This document shows, one piece after another, positions 1 through 8,453 of a stretch of DNA of 64,000 nt. Made by a program: the position numbers and the translations under genes. Location of the stretch: positions 31,655,828 through 31,719,827 of the forward strand of contig NC_079876.1 in assembly GCF_029227915.1 (NCBI RefSeq). The letters run 5' to 3'. The notes under the pieces are model-generated. The model made no database searches, was not told the DNA's origin, and saw only the letters and a program-made list of their open reading frames with translations. Source of the DNA: Hydractinia symbiolongicarpus (taxonomy: Eukaryota > Cnidaria > Hydrozoa > Anthoathecata > Hydractiniidae). The stretch's first letter is position 1, and each line of letters begins with the position of its first letter.

Positions 1-73
1 GTCTCATAAAAGGAATAGGAATAACAAAAAAATTCTCATCTAACTTTATAGCGATGGTGCTAGACAAACTTAC

Positions 74-1789
74 CAACAGAGTATCAGTTGGAACATGTGA
101 AGAATTGGGTGCTACTGCGATAGTTGTGCTACTTTTAAATGATTTACACGAACCCTACATGGTTATGGAATAGAAATTAGATTTAAGGAATGTATGGATT
201 AAAATATATCATAGCTATCTCATATGAAACATGCATATAAAAGTGCACGCGCATGGATTGAAATGATATGCTATACATCTTCTTAAAGCATATGGATTAT
301 TCTAGTTATTAGTTACTAGCTATACATGACGTTGAAATATTCCAATACAAAAAGTCATCATGTACGTTTACGTCTTAAAATCTAGATTTAATACCTCAGA
401 TACTTGTGAAAGTGTTGCACAAACTTTGGTAGAAGTCGGCATGCTTAATGAAGTTGAGCACTCCTTTAATACAGAGGTTGGTTGACTCAAAGGAACTGAT
501 GGTGAATCCTAAGTACAGGAAGTAAATCGTAACTTTATGTTTAAAACATTCGGTTATTTATTTTTTAAATTTAAATGTTGAAAAATTAAAACCATTATAT
601 ACAAGCTATATACATTTCTTTAAGTCATAAGGTAATGTAATTTCATTTATAAATGTTACAAACTTATAACAAAAAGGTTTAATACGTGCTTAATATACGT
701 GTTTAACTATTTATCCTTATATATATTAAAACTTAGTTGCTACCTCTGTTACAGTTGAAATTATTGTCCCAATTGTAGTTGTGCAAGGGCCAACAGTAGA
801 AATTGATGTGCTTAACGAAGACTTCTTTGGTTTAAACGTTGGACAATAAGAATACCTTGATGTTGAATCCTAAGTATAAACTTAAAGGATTAAGAACACT
901 ATCAACAAAAATCAGAAGACCAAGACAACAACAATTAGATTTCAAGGTTAATTATGGCCTGCATGGGACTCGAACCCACAACCTCTCACTGAAAATAAGT
1001 GATTGCTCTTCCAATTGAGCTAACAGTCCTATAACATGAACCTTTATGCTGTTGTCATAATAAACTTTTAATTCTAAGTTAATCTGTTATAAATAATAAT
1101 TTAGGAACTTACCCTGAACTTCTCAGGAGATATTTGTTTTGCGTAATTGAATCGTTTCCGAACAACCGCAGAGGAAGAAGATACAGCAGATGCCGATGTT
1201 GTGAGAACAGATGTTGACACATTCTCTCTAGCACTTGACGATGTCGACTAGTAGAAAACAAAACATTAAACAATAGATACTAAAAATGTCAAAGTATTAA
1301 TTATATATATATATATATATACATAATGTCAATCCATACACAAACGCGTTTAGTTAAACATACACATAAATCTCTTGACACATCAGTTTATACATGCAAA
1401 ATATATTAATGCATTATATACAAGTTGACCTTCTTGCTTTGAAAAATTAGTATGAGTGTGTTGTGAAAATAACCCACACACACACATATACATATACAGA
1501 TAAAATTCACAGGAAATGCGTTATTCAAGTTAAATTTAAAACGTTATTCACACAAAGTCCTTACTTGCTTCTGAATGGTGTGAAATCCACAACTACAGTT
1601 GATGAAATTCCCAAACAGATCAACGTCTAACATACACTTGTGTCTCGGGCATTGTTTTATCACAGCAATCTTCTTTGCCCAAAGAGAATTTGGTGGTGGT
1701 TGCTGTCCCCGACCAAACGTATATTCTCCATTTGCAAACAAGGACAATCTCCTGTCCCAGGTTTTTTTGTCCAAGCCAGTTTTAGGCAT
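74..1789 (-). CDS. Transposase-like gene, 5' exons A-E only (copy 1, continues beyond the window)
   Basis: Five exons are predicted from splice sites and open frames: A 1565-1789 (start ATG at 1789), B 1113-1247, C 744-869, D 395-508 and E 74-154. All are multiples of three and all junctions are phase 0. Donors begin GTAAGG, GTAAGT, GTAGCA, GTATTA and GTAAGT; acceptors end in TAG. Exon A encodes 75 residues with a Cys-x4-Cys and a later Cys-x-Cys-Gly, possibly metal-binding. Exons B-E encode Ser/Thr-rich segments of 45, 42, 38 and 27 residues. The rest of the gene, with the DDE core, lies left of position 1. See the complete copy at 27182-32380. Confidence 0.6.
955..1029 (-). pseudogene. Degenerate tRNA (Lys-like) inside a transposase-gene intron, copy 1
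   Basis: A 75-nt cloverleaf can be drawn on the minus strand. The D arm is GCTC/GAGC, the anticodon stem TCACT/AGTGA, the T arm GTGGG/CCCAT around TTCGAGT, and the acceptor pairs 6 of 7, with A73. The anticodon loop is TATTTTC, so the invariant U33 is A, and there is an extra base before the anticodon stem. If aligned normally the anticodon would be UUU (Lys). No T4 terminator follows closely. It is more likely a relic or structural mimic than a working tRNA. The same sequence is at 31546-31620. Confidence 0.6.
1302..1321. repeat. (TA)10 microsatellite in intron A-B, copy 1
   Basis: Perfect alternating TA over 20 bases. The copy at 31893-31912 has the same length, which suggests a very recent duplication or homogenisation of the element copies. 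A short (CA)6 run lies at 1475-1486. Confidence 0.85.
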
Positions 1790-2415
1790 TTTAACGTAAT
1801 AAATGACAACAGAAATCCTCTTATATATAGCTACTTATGTGGTATATTGGTGTAAAAAACAACAATAATAACCAATACTGCCTAGCGAAAGCACAAAATA
1901 TACAACATATATATAACACAGGGAGTATAGTATTAGCACAAACTGAAAGTTTAGCTTTATATTCATCATCAAAAGACAAGCTGAGCAAACGTTTCCTATT
2001 AGGGAGCTTATAGACAAACTCGCAGTCAAAGCACATAGTCTTAATTCACAAGAGACAAACTAAAGGCTACCTAAACTTCCCAAAAAACAGAAAGCAAATG
2101 CAAATCACTTTTGATGCCTAGCTACACAACTAAAACATAGTGCCAGCTAGCTAGCCACACAAACACAAACACAGAGACATAAACTCCCCAAAGACATTAT
2201 TAAATCAAACTTTCAAGCAGCACTTACTGGCTATCAAAAGCATAAGAAGAATTACAAATGTTTAGACCATTGTATAGACACTTATTTCCAGATAGAAACC
2301 AAGAAAAAGCAAACAAATCGACATAATCTTGCACTGCTCCAACCGTTGCATCCTTTCGCTTTCAAACGGCCATTTTATTTTCTTCGAATTTAGAACGAAC
2401 CAATGAGAAAAGCGC

Positions 2416-2551
2416 ATTCCAAATTTCCAATTTGACACAATAGAATTCCAAATTTTGAACAAAAGAATTTCCAATTCTATTCAAAAAAATTGGAATTTCT
2501 ATTCATGCGCTATGAAAGGATCTATTCATGAAATTGGAAAAAATTGGAATA
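2416..2551. repeat. Subterminal TTCCAA / TTGGAA motif cluster, copy 1
   Basis: Four TTCCAA copies are followed by three TTGGAA copies in opposite orientation, along with two copies of CTATTCATG. The cluster starts about 70 bp inside the element's right end. Clusters of short subterminal repeats are common transposase-binding sites in hAT- and Mutator-like elements; that role here is inference. Confidence 0.6.
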
Positions 2552-2552
2552 C

Positions 2553-2585
2553 GTAACAAAAGAAAAACAATGGGCCTTTTGTTAC
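2553..2585. repeat. Hairpin near the right end of the element, copy 1
   Basis: Perfect 10-bp inverted repeat, GTAACAAAAG and CTTTTGTTAC, with a 13-nt loop, ending 36 bp from the element terminus. The same sequence is at 33144-33176. Confidence 0.75.
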
Positions 2586-2621
2586 TTCCAAATGTATGAA
2601 TCCCCAGACTAACGCACGCCA

Positions 2622-2631
2622 AACTGAGCTA
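2622..2631. repeat. Target-site duplication, right side of copy 1
   Basis: AACTGAGCTA, identical to tRNA-Phe nucleotides 17 to 8 read on the plus strand. The left-hand partner of this copy lies outside the window. The complete element at 27055-33212 has both partners. Confidence 0.75.
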
Positions 2632-2638
2632 TCTCGGC
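2622..2638 (-). pseudogene. tRNA-Phe 5' fragment (nt 1-17) beside element copy 1
   Basis: Contains the 5' acceptor strand GCCGAGA and the start of the D arm, then stops at the element end. It lacks the anticodon arm, T arm and B box, so it cannot make a tRNA. Confidence 0.85.
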
Positions 2639-2649
2639 CATGATCAATT

Positions 2650-2683
2650 CTATCACATGGCAAAGGTCTGTACGTTGTGATAG
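2650..2683. repeat. Inverted repeat in the 5' flank of tRNA-Phe
   Basis: CTATCACA (2650-2657) and TGTGATAG (2676-2683), 18-nt spacer. It lies 12-45 bp upstream of the Phe 5' end and downstream of the Ser(UGA) terminator, and recurs in each unit. Confidence 0.6.
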
Positions 2684-2698
2684 ACACTTGACCAGATC

Positions 2699-2703
2699 AA
2701 AAA
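2699..2703 (-). terminator. Pol III terminator of tRNA-Ser(UGA), unit 1
   Basis: T5 on the minus strand, 15 nt past the tRNA 3' end. It recurs in every unit. Confidence 0.8.
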
Positions 2704-2718
2704 GAATGTTTGAAGATT

Positions 2719-2800
2719 CGCTGCGAGTAGGGTTCGAACCTACGCGGGAAGATCCCATTAGATTTCAAGTCTAACGCCTTAACCACTCGGCCATCGCAGC
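2719..2800 (-). tRNA. tRNA-Ser(UGA), unit 1
   Basis: An 82-nt class II tRNA. The acceptor stem GCTGCGA/TCGCAGC is perfect and the discriminator is G, as expected for Ser. The D arm carries GGTTAAGGC, the anticodon arm is TTAGA-CTTGAAA-TCTAA with anticodon TGA, the long variable arm is GGGATCTTCCC, and the T loop is TTCGAAC. It reads UCA codons (and near cognates). No intron. It differs from the Ser(AGA) gene of the same unit mainly in the anticodon stem-loop, so the two are paralogues. AT-rich AATAATT lies about 21-27 bp upstream. Confidence 0.97.
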
Positions 2801-2859
2801 AGAAATTGCTGGGTAACCAGAATAATTCACCAGCTCACCACTCAGGTGCCGAAGAGGAC

Positions 2860-2864
2860 AAAAA
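2860..2864 (-). terminator. Pol III terminator of tRNA-Cys, unit 1
   Basis: T5 on the minus strand, 10 nt past the tRNA-Cys 3' end; present in every unit. Confidence 0.8.
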
Positions 2865-2874
2865 GCCAACTAGT

Positions 2875-2946
2875 AGGGGACACCCGGGTTTGAACCAGGG
2901 ACCTCTCGATCTGCAGTCGAATGCTCTACCACTGAGCTATATCCCC
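2875..2946 (-). tRNA. tRNA-Cys(GCA), unit 1
   Basis: 72 nt. The acceptor GGGGATA pairs with TGTCCCC (one G-U) and the discriminator is U, the identity base for Cys. The anticodon arm is TTCGA-CTGCAGA-TCGAG with anticodon GCA, and the T loop is TTCAAAC. The TTCGA anticodon stem resembles invertebrate tRNA-Cys. A TATATA motif sits 28-33 bp upstream, the clearest TATA-like element in the unit. No intron. Confidence 0.97.
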
Positions 2947-2973
2947 AGCCAAGGACGGAATCCACGCACAGGG

Positions 2974-2979
2974 TATATA
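2974..2979 (-). promoter_or_regulatory. TATA-like box upstream of tRNA-Cys, unit 1
   Basis: TATATA at -28 to -33 relative to mature tRNA-Cys nucleotide 1, in the position where TFIIIB can use an upstream TATA. It is conserved in all units. The internal A and B boxes would still be the main promoter. Confidence 0.55.
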
Positions 2980-3009
2980 ACATCAACGCGTGAGAGAGCA
3001 ACTTAACTT

Positions 3010-3015
3010 AAAAAA
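3010..3015 (-). terminator. Pol III terminator of tRNA-Glu, unit 1
   Basis: T6 on the minus strand, 7 nt past the tRNA-Glu 3' end; present in every unit. Confidence 0.8.
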
Positions 3016-3022
3016 TGTACAC

Positions 3023-3094
3023 TTCCCGCACCGGGAATCGAACCCGGGCCGCCTGGGTGAAAACCAGAAATCCTAACCACTAGACCATGCGGGA
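3023..3094 (-). tRNA. tRNA-Glu(UUC), unit 1
   Basis: 72 nt. The acceptor TCCCGCA/TGCGGGA is perfect and the discriminator is A. The anticodon arm is TTCTG-GTTTTCACC-CAG with anticodon TTC, and the T arm is CCGGG-TTCGATT-CCCGG. The T4 inside the anticodon loop is normal for this isoacceptor in animals. Copies in the decaying part of array 2 carry changes in D- and T-loop invariant bases. Confidence 0.97.
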
Positions 3095-3172
3095 CACGTT
3101 CGCACCACTAAGTAATTTAGATGTCATGCTTTTTCTGACAATTTGAACTAGCTCTGTCTTTCTGTTCGTGTC

Positions 3173-3177
3173 AAAAA
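3173..3177 (-). terminator. Pol III terminator of tRNA-Ser(AGA), possibly shared with tRNA-Thr, unit 1
   Basis: T5 on the minus strand, 14 nt past the Ser(AGA) 3' end. It is the first T4-or-longer run downstream of tRNA-Thr as well, because neither the Thr-Ser spacer nor the Ser(AGA) gene has one. Confidence 0.7.
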
Positions 3178-3191
3178 CACCATTTTGCGTC

Positions 3192-3273
3192 CGCTGCGAG
3201 TAGGATTCGAACCTACGCGGGAAGATCCCATTTGATTTCTAGTCAAACGCCTTAACCACTCGGCCATCGCAGC
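3192..3273 (-). tRNA. tRNA-Ser(AGA), unit 1
   Basis: 82-nt class II tRNA with the same acceptor stem, variable arm and G discriminator as Ser(UGA). The anticodon arm is TTTGA-CTAGAAA-TCAAA, anticodon AGA, expected to be edited to IGA and to read UCU, UCC and UCA. Its 58-bp upstream spacer is GC-rich, has no AT-rich -25 element and no T4 separating it from tRNA-Thr, so co-transcription with Thr is possible. Confidence 0.97.
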
Positions 3274-3331
3274 CTGACAAACCGCTGGCCATTGCCACAA
3301 GGCCAACCAGAAAGCACAACATTACTGCTAA
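3274..3331 (-). other. Thr-Ser(AGA) spacer without a Pol III terminator, unit 1
   Basis: 58 bp between tRNA-Thr and the downstream tRNA-Ser(AGA). The longest T run on the transcribed strand is three. A CTGGCC...GGCCA self-complementary segment is present. All other genes in the unit have T4-T6 within 17 nt, so this gap stands out as a candidate dicistronic tRNA junction. Confidence 0.6.
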
Positions 3332-3404
3332 AGGCACTGCCCGGATTTGAACCGGGGATCTCCTGTTTACTAGACAGGCGCTTTAACCGCTAAGCCACAG
3401 CGCC
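3332..3404 (-). tRNA. tRNA-Thr(AGU), unit 1
   Basis: 73 nt. The acceptor GGCGCTG/CAGTGCC has one G-U pair and the discriminator is U. The anticodon arm is CCTGT-CTAGTAA-ACAGG with anticodon AGT (IGU after editing), and the T arm is CCCGG-TTCAAAT-CCGGG. Its identity agrees with the animal tRNA-Thr(AGU) pattern GTGGCTTAGC...TAAAGCGCC. No T4 follows until past the next gene. It lies head to head with tRNA-Gly. Confidence 0.97.
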
Positions 3405-3520
3405 TGCCTGTTGGGAGATTTTGAAAATCTCAATATCACACGTCTGAAATGCCGTTAAGGCTACTAACACACCGGGACGTGATACACTGTCACTCGGAAA
3501 TTTTGGAAATGAGTAGTAAC
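3405..3520. promoter_or_regulatory. Divergent Thr/Gly spacer with inverted repeats, unit 1
   Basis: 116 bp shared by the 5' flanks of Thr (minus) and Gly (plus). It has a perfect 17-bp palindrome with 8-bp arms (GAGATTTT-G-AAAATCTC, 3415-3431) and an inverted pair CACGTC (3439-3444) / GACGTG (3476-3481). AAATTTT lies about 20 bp upstream of Gly. A regulatory role is inference. Confidence 0.4.
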
Positions 3521-3591
3521 GCATTGGTGGTTCAGTGGTAGAATTCTCGCCTGCCACGCGGGAGACCGGGGTTCGATTCCCCGCCAATGCA
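3521..3591 (+). tRNA. tRNA-Gly(GCC), unit 1
   Basis: 71 nt, the only plus-strand tRNA in the unit. The acceptor GCATTGG/CCAATGC is perfect and the discriminator is A. The anticodon arm is CTCGC-CTGCCAC-GCGGG with anticodon GCC, and the T arm is CGGGG-TTCGATT-CCCCG. It matches the highly conserved animal tRNA-Gly(GCC). It is transcribed towards tRNA-Phe. Confidence 0.98.
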
Positions 3592-3596
3592 TCGTG

Positions 3597-3600
3597 TTTT
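3597..3600 (+). terminator. Pol III terminator of tRNA-Gly, unit 1
   Basis: T4 on the plus strand, 6 nt past the Gly 3' end; conserved in every unit. Confidence 0.8.
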
Positions 3601-3724
3601 ACCTACACCAGAAAATACCCTCCGTAAAAAAGAAAGGAAGGAAAATAAATAAAAAAACATAGCTGAGGAAAAGTGCTACGGCTGCTTGCATTCACCACCT
3701 CAAACCGCCCTGCTGGGCAGTGAT

Positions 3725-3728
3725 AAAA
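3725..3728 (-). terminator. Pol III terminator of tRNA-Phe, unit 1
   Basis: T4 on the minus strand directly at the tRNA-Phe 3' end; conserved in every unit. Confidence 0.7.
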
Positions 3729-3745
3729 TGCCGAGACCCGGGATT

Positions 3746-3796
<51 letters not shown>

Positions 3797-3801
3797 TCGG
3801 C
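3729..3801 (-). tRNA. tRNA-Phe(GAA), unit 1
   Basis: 73 nt. The acceptor GCCGAGA/TCTCGGC is perfect and the discriminator is A. The A-box region is TAGCTCAGTTGG, the anticodon arm CAGA-CTGAAGA-TCTG with anticodon GAA, and the T arm CTGGG-type around TTCAATC. Nucleotides 8-17 (TAGCTCAGTT) are the element insertion target seen at 27045-27054 and 33213-33222. Upstream is an 8-bp inverted repeat, CTATCACA...TGTGATAG. Confidence 0.97.
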
Positions 3802-4908
3802 CATGATCAATTCTATCACATGGCAAAGGTCTGTACGTTGTGATAGACACTTGACCAGATCAAAAAGAATGTTTGAAGATTCGCTGCGAGTAGGGTTCGA
3901 ACCTACGCGGGAAGATCCCATTAGATTTCAAGTCTAACGCCTTAACCACTCGGCCATCGCAGCAGAAATTGCTGGGTAACCAGAATAATTCACCAGCTCA
4001 CCACTCAGGTGCCGAAGAGGACAAAAAGCCAACTAGTAGGGGACACCCGGGTTTGAACCAGGGACCTCTCGATCTGCAGTCGAATGCTCTACCACTGAGC
4101 TATATCCCCAGCCAAGGACGGAATCCACGCACAGGGTATATAACATCAACGCGTGAGAGAGCAACTTAACTTAAAAAATGTACACTTCCCGCACCGGGAA
4201 TCGAACCCGGGCCGCCTGGGTGAAAACCAGAAATCCTAACCACTAGACCATGCGGGACACGTTCGCACCACTAAGTAATTTAGATGTCATGCTTTTTCTG
4301 ACAATTTGAACTAGCTCTGTCTTTCTGTTCGTGTCAAAAACACCATTTTGCGTCCGCTGCGAGTAGGATTCGAACCTACGCGGGAAGATCCCATTTGATT
4401 TCTAGTCAAACGCCTTAACCACTCGGCCATCGCAGCCTGACAAACCGCTGGCCATTGCCACAAGGCCAACCAGAAAGCACAACATTACTGCTAAAGGCAC
4501 TGCCCGGATTTGAACCGGGGATCTCCTGTTTACTAGACAGGCGCTTTAACCGCTAAGCCACAGCGCCTGCCTGTTGGGAGATTTTGAAAATCTCAATATC
4601 ACACGTCTGAAATGCCGTTAAGGCTACTAACACACCGGGACGTGATACACTGTCACTCGGAAATTTTGGAAATGAGTAGTAACGCATTGGTGGTTCAGTG
4701 GTAGAATTCTCGCCTGCCACGCGGGAGACCGGGGTTCGATTCCCCGCCAATGCATCGTGTTTTACCTACAGCAGAAAATACCCTCCGTAAAAAAGAAAGG
4801 AAGGAAAATAAATAAAAAAACATAGCTGAGGAAAAGTGCTACGGCTGCTTGCATTCACCACCTCAAACCGCCCTGCTGGGCAGTGATAAAATGCCGAGAC
4901 CCGGGATT

Positions 4909-4959
<51 letters not shown>

Positions 4960-4964
4960 TCGGC
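3802..4964. tRNA. tRNA repeat unit 2 of array 1
   Basis: SerUGA 3882-3963, Cys 4038-4109, Glu 4186-4257, SerAGA 4355-4436, Thr 4495-4567, Gly(+) 4684-4754, Phe 4892-4964. Spacer variant C to G at 4771, shared with unit 3 and with array 2 unit 3. Confidence 0.95.
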
Positions 4965-6071
4965 CATGATCAATTCTATCACATGGCAAAGGTCTGTACG
5001 TTGTGATAGACACTTGACCAGATCAAAAAGAATGTTTGAAGATTCGCTGCGAGTAGGGTTCGAACCTACGCGGGAAGATCCCATTAGATTTCAAGTCTAA
5101 CGCCTTAACCACTCGGCCATCGCAGCAGAAATTGCTGGGTAACCAGAATAATTCACCAGCTCACCACTCAGGTGCCGAAGAGGACAAAAAGCCAACTAGT
5201 AGGGGACACCCGGGTTTGAACCAGGGACCTCTCGATCTGCAGTCGAATGCTCTACCACTGAGCTATATCCCCAGCCAAGGACGGAATCCACGCACAGGGT
5301 ATATAACATCAACGCGTGAGAGAGCAACTTAACTTAAAAAATGTACACTTCCCGCACCGGGAATCGAACCCGGGCCGCCTGGGTGAAAACCAGAAATCCT
5401 AACCACTAGACCATGCGGGACACGTTCGCACCACTAAGTAATTTAGATGTCATGCTTTTTCTGACAATTTGAACTAGCTCTGTCTTTCTGTTCGTGTCAA
5501 AAACACCATTTTGCGTCCGCTGCGAGTAGGATTCGAACCTACGCGGGAAGATCCCATTTGATTTCTAGTCAAACGCCTTAACCACTCGGCCATCGCAGCC
5601 TGACAAACCGCTGGCCATTGCCACAAGGCCAACCAGAAAGCACAACATTACTGCTAAAGGCACTGCCCGGATTTGAACCGGGGATCTCCTGTTTACTAGA
5701 CAGGCGCTTTAACCGCTAAGCCACAGCGCCTGCCTGTTGGGAGATTTTGAAAATCTCAATATCACACGTCTGAAATGCCGTTAAGGCTACTAACACACCG
5801 GGACGTGATACACTGTCACTCGGAAATTTTGGAAATGAGTAGTAACGCATTGGTGGTTCAGTGGTAGAATTCTCGCCTGCCACGCGGGAGACCGGGGTTC
5901 GATTCCCCGCCAATGCATCGTGTTTTACCTACAGCAGAAAATACCCTCCGTAAAAAAGAAAGGAAGGAAAATAAATAAAAAAACATAGCTGAGGAAAAGT
6001 GCTACGGCTGCTTGCATTCACCACCTCAAACCGGCCTGCTGGGCAGTGATAAAATGCCGAGACCCGGGATT

Positions 6072-6122
<51 letters not shown>

Positions 6123-6127
6123 TCGGC
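4965..6127. tRNA. tRNA repeat unit 3 of array 1
   Basis: SerUGA 5045-5126, Cys 5201-5272, Glu 5349-5420, SerAGA 5518-5599, Thr 5658-5730, Gly(+) 5847-5917, Phe 6055-6127. Spacer variants: G at 5934 and a private C to G at 6034. Confidence 0.95.
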
Positions 6128-7234
6128 CATGATCAATTCTATCACATGGCAAAGGTCTGTACGTTGTGATAGACACTTGACCAGATCAAAAAGAATGTTT
6201 GAAGATTCGCTGCGAGTAGGGTTCGAACCTACGCGGGAAGATCCCATTAGATTTCAAGTCTAACGCCTTAACCACTCGGCCATCGCAGCAGAAATTGCTG
6301 GGTAACCAGAATAATTCACCAGCTCACCACTCAGGTGCCGAAGAGGACAAAAAGCCAACTAGTAGGGGACACCCGGGTTTGAACCAGGGACCTCTCGATC
6401 TGCAGTCGAATGCTCTACCACTGAGCTATATCCCCAGCCAAGGACGGAATCCACGCACAGGGTATATAACATCAACGCGTGAGAGAGCAACTTAACTTAA
6501 AAAATGTACACTTCCCGCACCGGGAATCGAACCCGGGCCGCCTGGGTGAAAACCAGAAATCCTAACCACTAGACCATGCGGGACACGTTCGCACCACTAA
6601 GTAATTTAGATGTCATGCTTTTTCTGACAATTTGAACTAGCTCTGTCTTTCTGTTCGTGTCAAAAACACCATTTTGCGTCCGCTGCGAGTAGGATTCGAA
6701 CCTACGCGGGAAGATCCCATTTGATTTCTAGTCAAACGCCTTAACCACTCGGCCATCGCAGCCTGACAAACCGCTGGCCATTGCCACAAGGCCAACCAGA
6801 AAGCACAACATTACTGCTAAAGGCACTGCCCGGATTTGAACCGGGGATCTCCTGTTTACTAGACAGGCGCTTTAACCGCTAAGCCACAGCGCCTGCCTGT
6901 TGGGAGATTTTGAAAATCTCAATATCACACGTCTGAAATGCCGTTAAGGCTACTAACACACCGGGACGTGATACACTGTCACTCGGAAATTTTGGAAATG
7001 AGTAGTAACGCATTGGTGGTTCAGTGGTAGAATTCTCGCCTGCCACGCGGGAGACCGGGGTTCGATTCCCCGCCAATGCATCGTGTTTTACCTACACCAG
7101 AAAATACCCTCCGTAAAAAAGAAAGGAAGGAAAATAAATAAAAAAACATAGCTGAGGAAAAGTGCTACGGCTGCTTGCATTCACCACCTCAAACCGCCCT
7201 GCTGGGCAGTGATAAAATGCCGAGACCCGGGATT

Positions 7235-7285
<51 letters not shown>

Positions 7286-7290
7286 TCGGC
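6128..7290. tRNA. tRNA repeat unit 4 of array 1
   Basis: SerUGA 6208-6289, Cys 6364-6435, Glu 6512-6583, SerAGA 6681-6762, Thr 6821-6893, Gly(+) 7010-7080, Phe 7218-7290. Consensus throughout. Confidence 0.95.
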
Positions 7291-8397
7291 CATGATCAAT
7301 TCTATCACATGGCAAAGGTCTGTACGTTGTGATAGACACTTGACCAGATCAAAAAGAATGTTTGAAGATTCGCTGCGAGTAGGGTTCGAACCTACGCGGG
7401 AAGATCCCATTAGATTTCAAGTCTAACGCCTTAACCACTCGGCCATCGCAGCAGAAATTGCTGGGTAACCAGAATAATTCACCAGCTCACCACTCAGGTG
7501 CCGAAGAGGACAAAAAGCCAACTAGTAGGGGACACCCGGGTTTGAACCAGGGACCTCTCGATCTGCAGTCGAATGCTCTACCACTGAGCTATATCCCCAG
7601 CCAAGGACGGAATCCACGCACAGGGTATATAACATCAACGCGTGAGAGAGCAACTTAACTTAAAAAATGTACACTTCCCGCACCGGGAATCGAACCCGGG
7701 CCGCCTGGGTGAAAACCAGAAATCCTAACCACTAGACCATGCGGGACACGTTCGCACCACTAAGTAATTTAGATGTCATGCTTTTTCTGACAATTTGAAC
7801 TAGCTCTGTCTTTCTGTTCGTGTCAAAAACACCATTTTGCGTCCGCTGCGAGTAGGATTCGAACCTACGCGGGAAGATCCCATTTGATTTCTAGTCAAAC
7901 GCCTTAACCACTCGGCCATCGCAGCCTGACAAACCGCTGGCCATTGCCACAAGGCCAACCAGAAAGCACAACATTACTGCTAAAGGCACTGCCCGGATTT
8001 GAACCGGGGATCTCCTGTTTACTAGACAGGCGCTTTAACCGCTAAGCCACAGCGCCTGCCTGTTGGGAGATTTTGAAAATCTCAATATCACACGTCTGAA
8101 ATGCCGTTAAGGCTACTAACACACCGGGACGTGATACACTGTCACTCGGAAATTTTGGAAATGAGTAGTAACGCATTGGTGGTTCAGTGGTAGAATTCTC
8201 GCCTGCCACGCGGGAGACCGGGGTTCGATTCCCCGCCAATGCATCGTGTTTTACCTACACCAGAAAATACCCTCCGTAAAAAAGAAAGGAAGGAAAATAA
8301 ATAAAAAAACATAGCTGAGGAAAAGTGCTACGGCTGCTTGCATTCACCACCTCAAACCGCCCTGCTGGGCAGTGATAAAATGCCGAGACCCGGGATT

Positions 8398-8448
<51 letters not shown>

Positions 8449-8453
8449 TCGGC
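7291..8453. tRNA. tRNA repeat unit 5 of array 1
   Basis: SerUGA 7371-7452, Cys 7527-7598, Glu 7675-7746, SerAGA 7844-7925, Thr 7984-8056, Gly(+) 8173-8243, Phe 8381-8453. Consensus. Confidence 0.95.

Larger units (their letters stand above)
1..2621 (-). mobile_element. Right-hand part of a tRNA-Phe-inserted DNA transposon, copy 1 (cut by window edge)
   Basis: This stretch matches 30592-33212 base for base as far as I can read, including the lengths of the TA and CA microsatellites. It corresponds to positions 3538-6158 of the complete element at 27055-33212. It contains the 5' exons A-E of the transposase gene (minus strand), the intronic tRNA-like sequence, the promoter region and the right end. 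The right end abuts AACTGAGCTA of a tRNA-Phe gene at 2622. The catalytic exons lie to the left, outside the window. Confidence 0.85.
1790..2621 (-). other. 5' region and right end of the element, copy 1 (non-coding)
   Basis: An AT-rich stretch of 832 bp upstream of the predicted start codon. It holds a TATA-like TATATATAAG on the minus strand at 1820-1829, an array of TTCCAA/TTGGAA motifs at 2416-2551, a hairpin at 2553-2585 and the element's right terminus at 2621. Two small open frames here show no protein-like character and I do not call them genes. Confidence 0.6.
2639..3801. tRNA. tRNA repeat unit 1 of array 1 (seven genes, reference unit)
   Basis: Reference unit, annotated gene by gene below. 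Transcription directions: Ser(UGA), Cys, Glu, Ser(AGA) and Thr run right to left, Gly runs left to right, Phe runs right to left. Thr and Gly are therefore divergent (116-bp spacer) and Gly and Phe convergent (137-bp spacer). Confidence 0.95.

Noticed and set aside
955-1029. A functional tRNA-Lys
   Set aside because: U33 is replaced by A, there is an extra base before the anticodon stem, one acceptor mismatch and no nearby T4, so I call it a degenerate or mimic sequence.
3044-3060. T4 in the tRNA-Glu anticodon loop as a gene-killing terminator
   Set aside because: This run is normal in animal tRNA-Glu(UUC) genes and is not a sign of damage.
2806-3921. Recurring small open frames in each 1163-bp unit (66, 65 and 73 codons)
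   Set aside because: They are translations through tRNA genes on one or the other strand (Cys, Gly/Thr, Phe/Ser). Such tRNA-derived peptides are a familiar annotation artefact. The tRNA structures fully explain the sequence.
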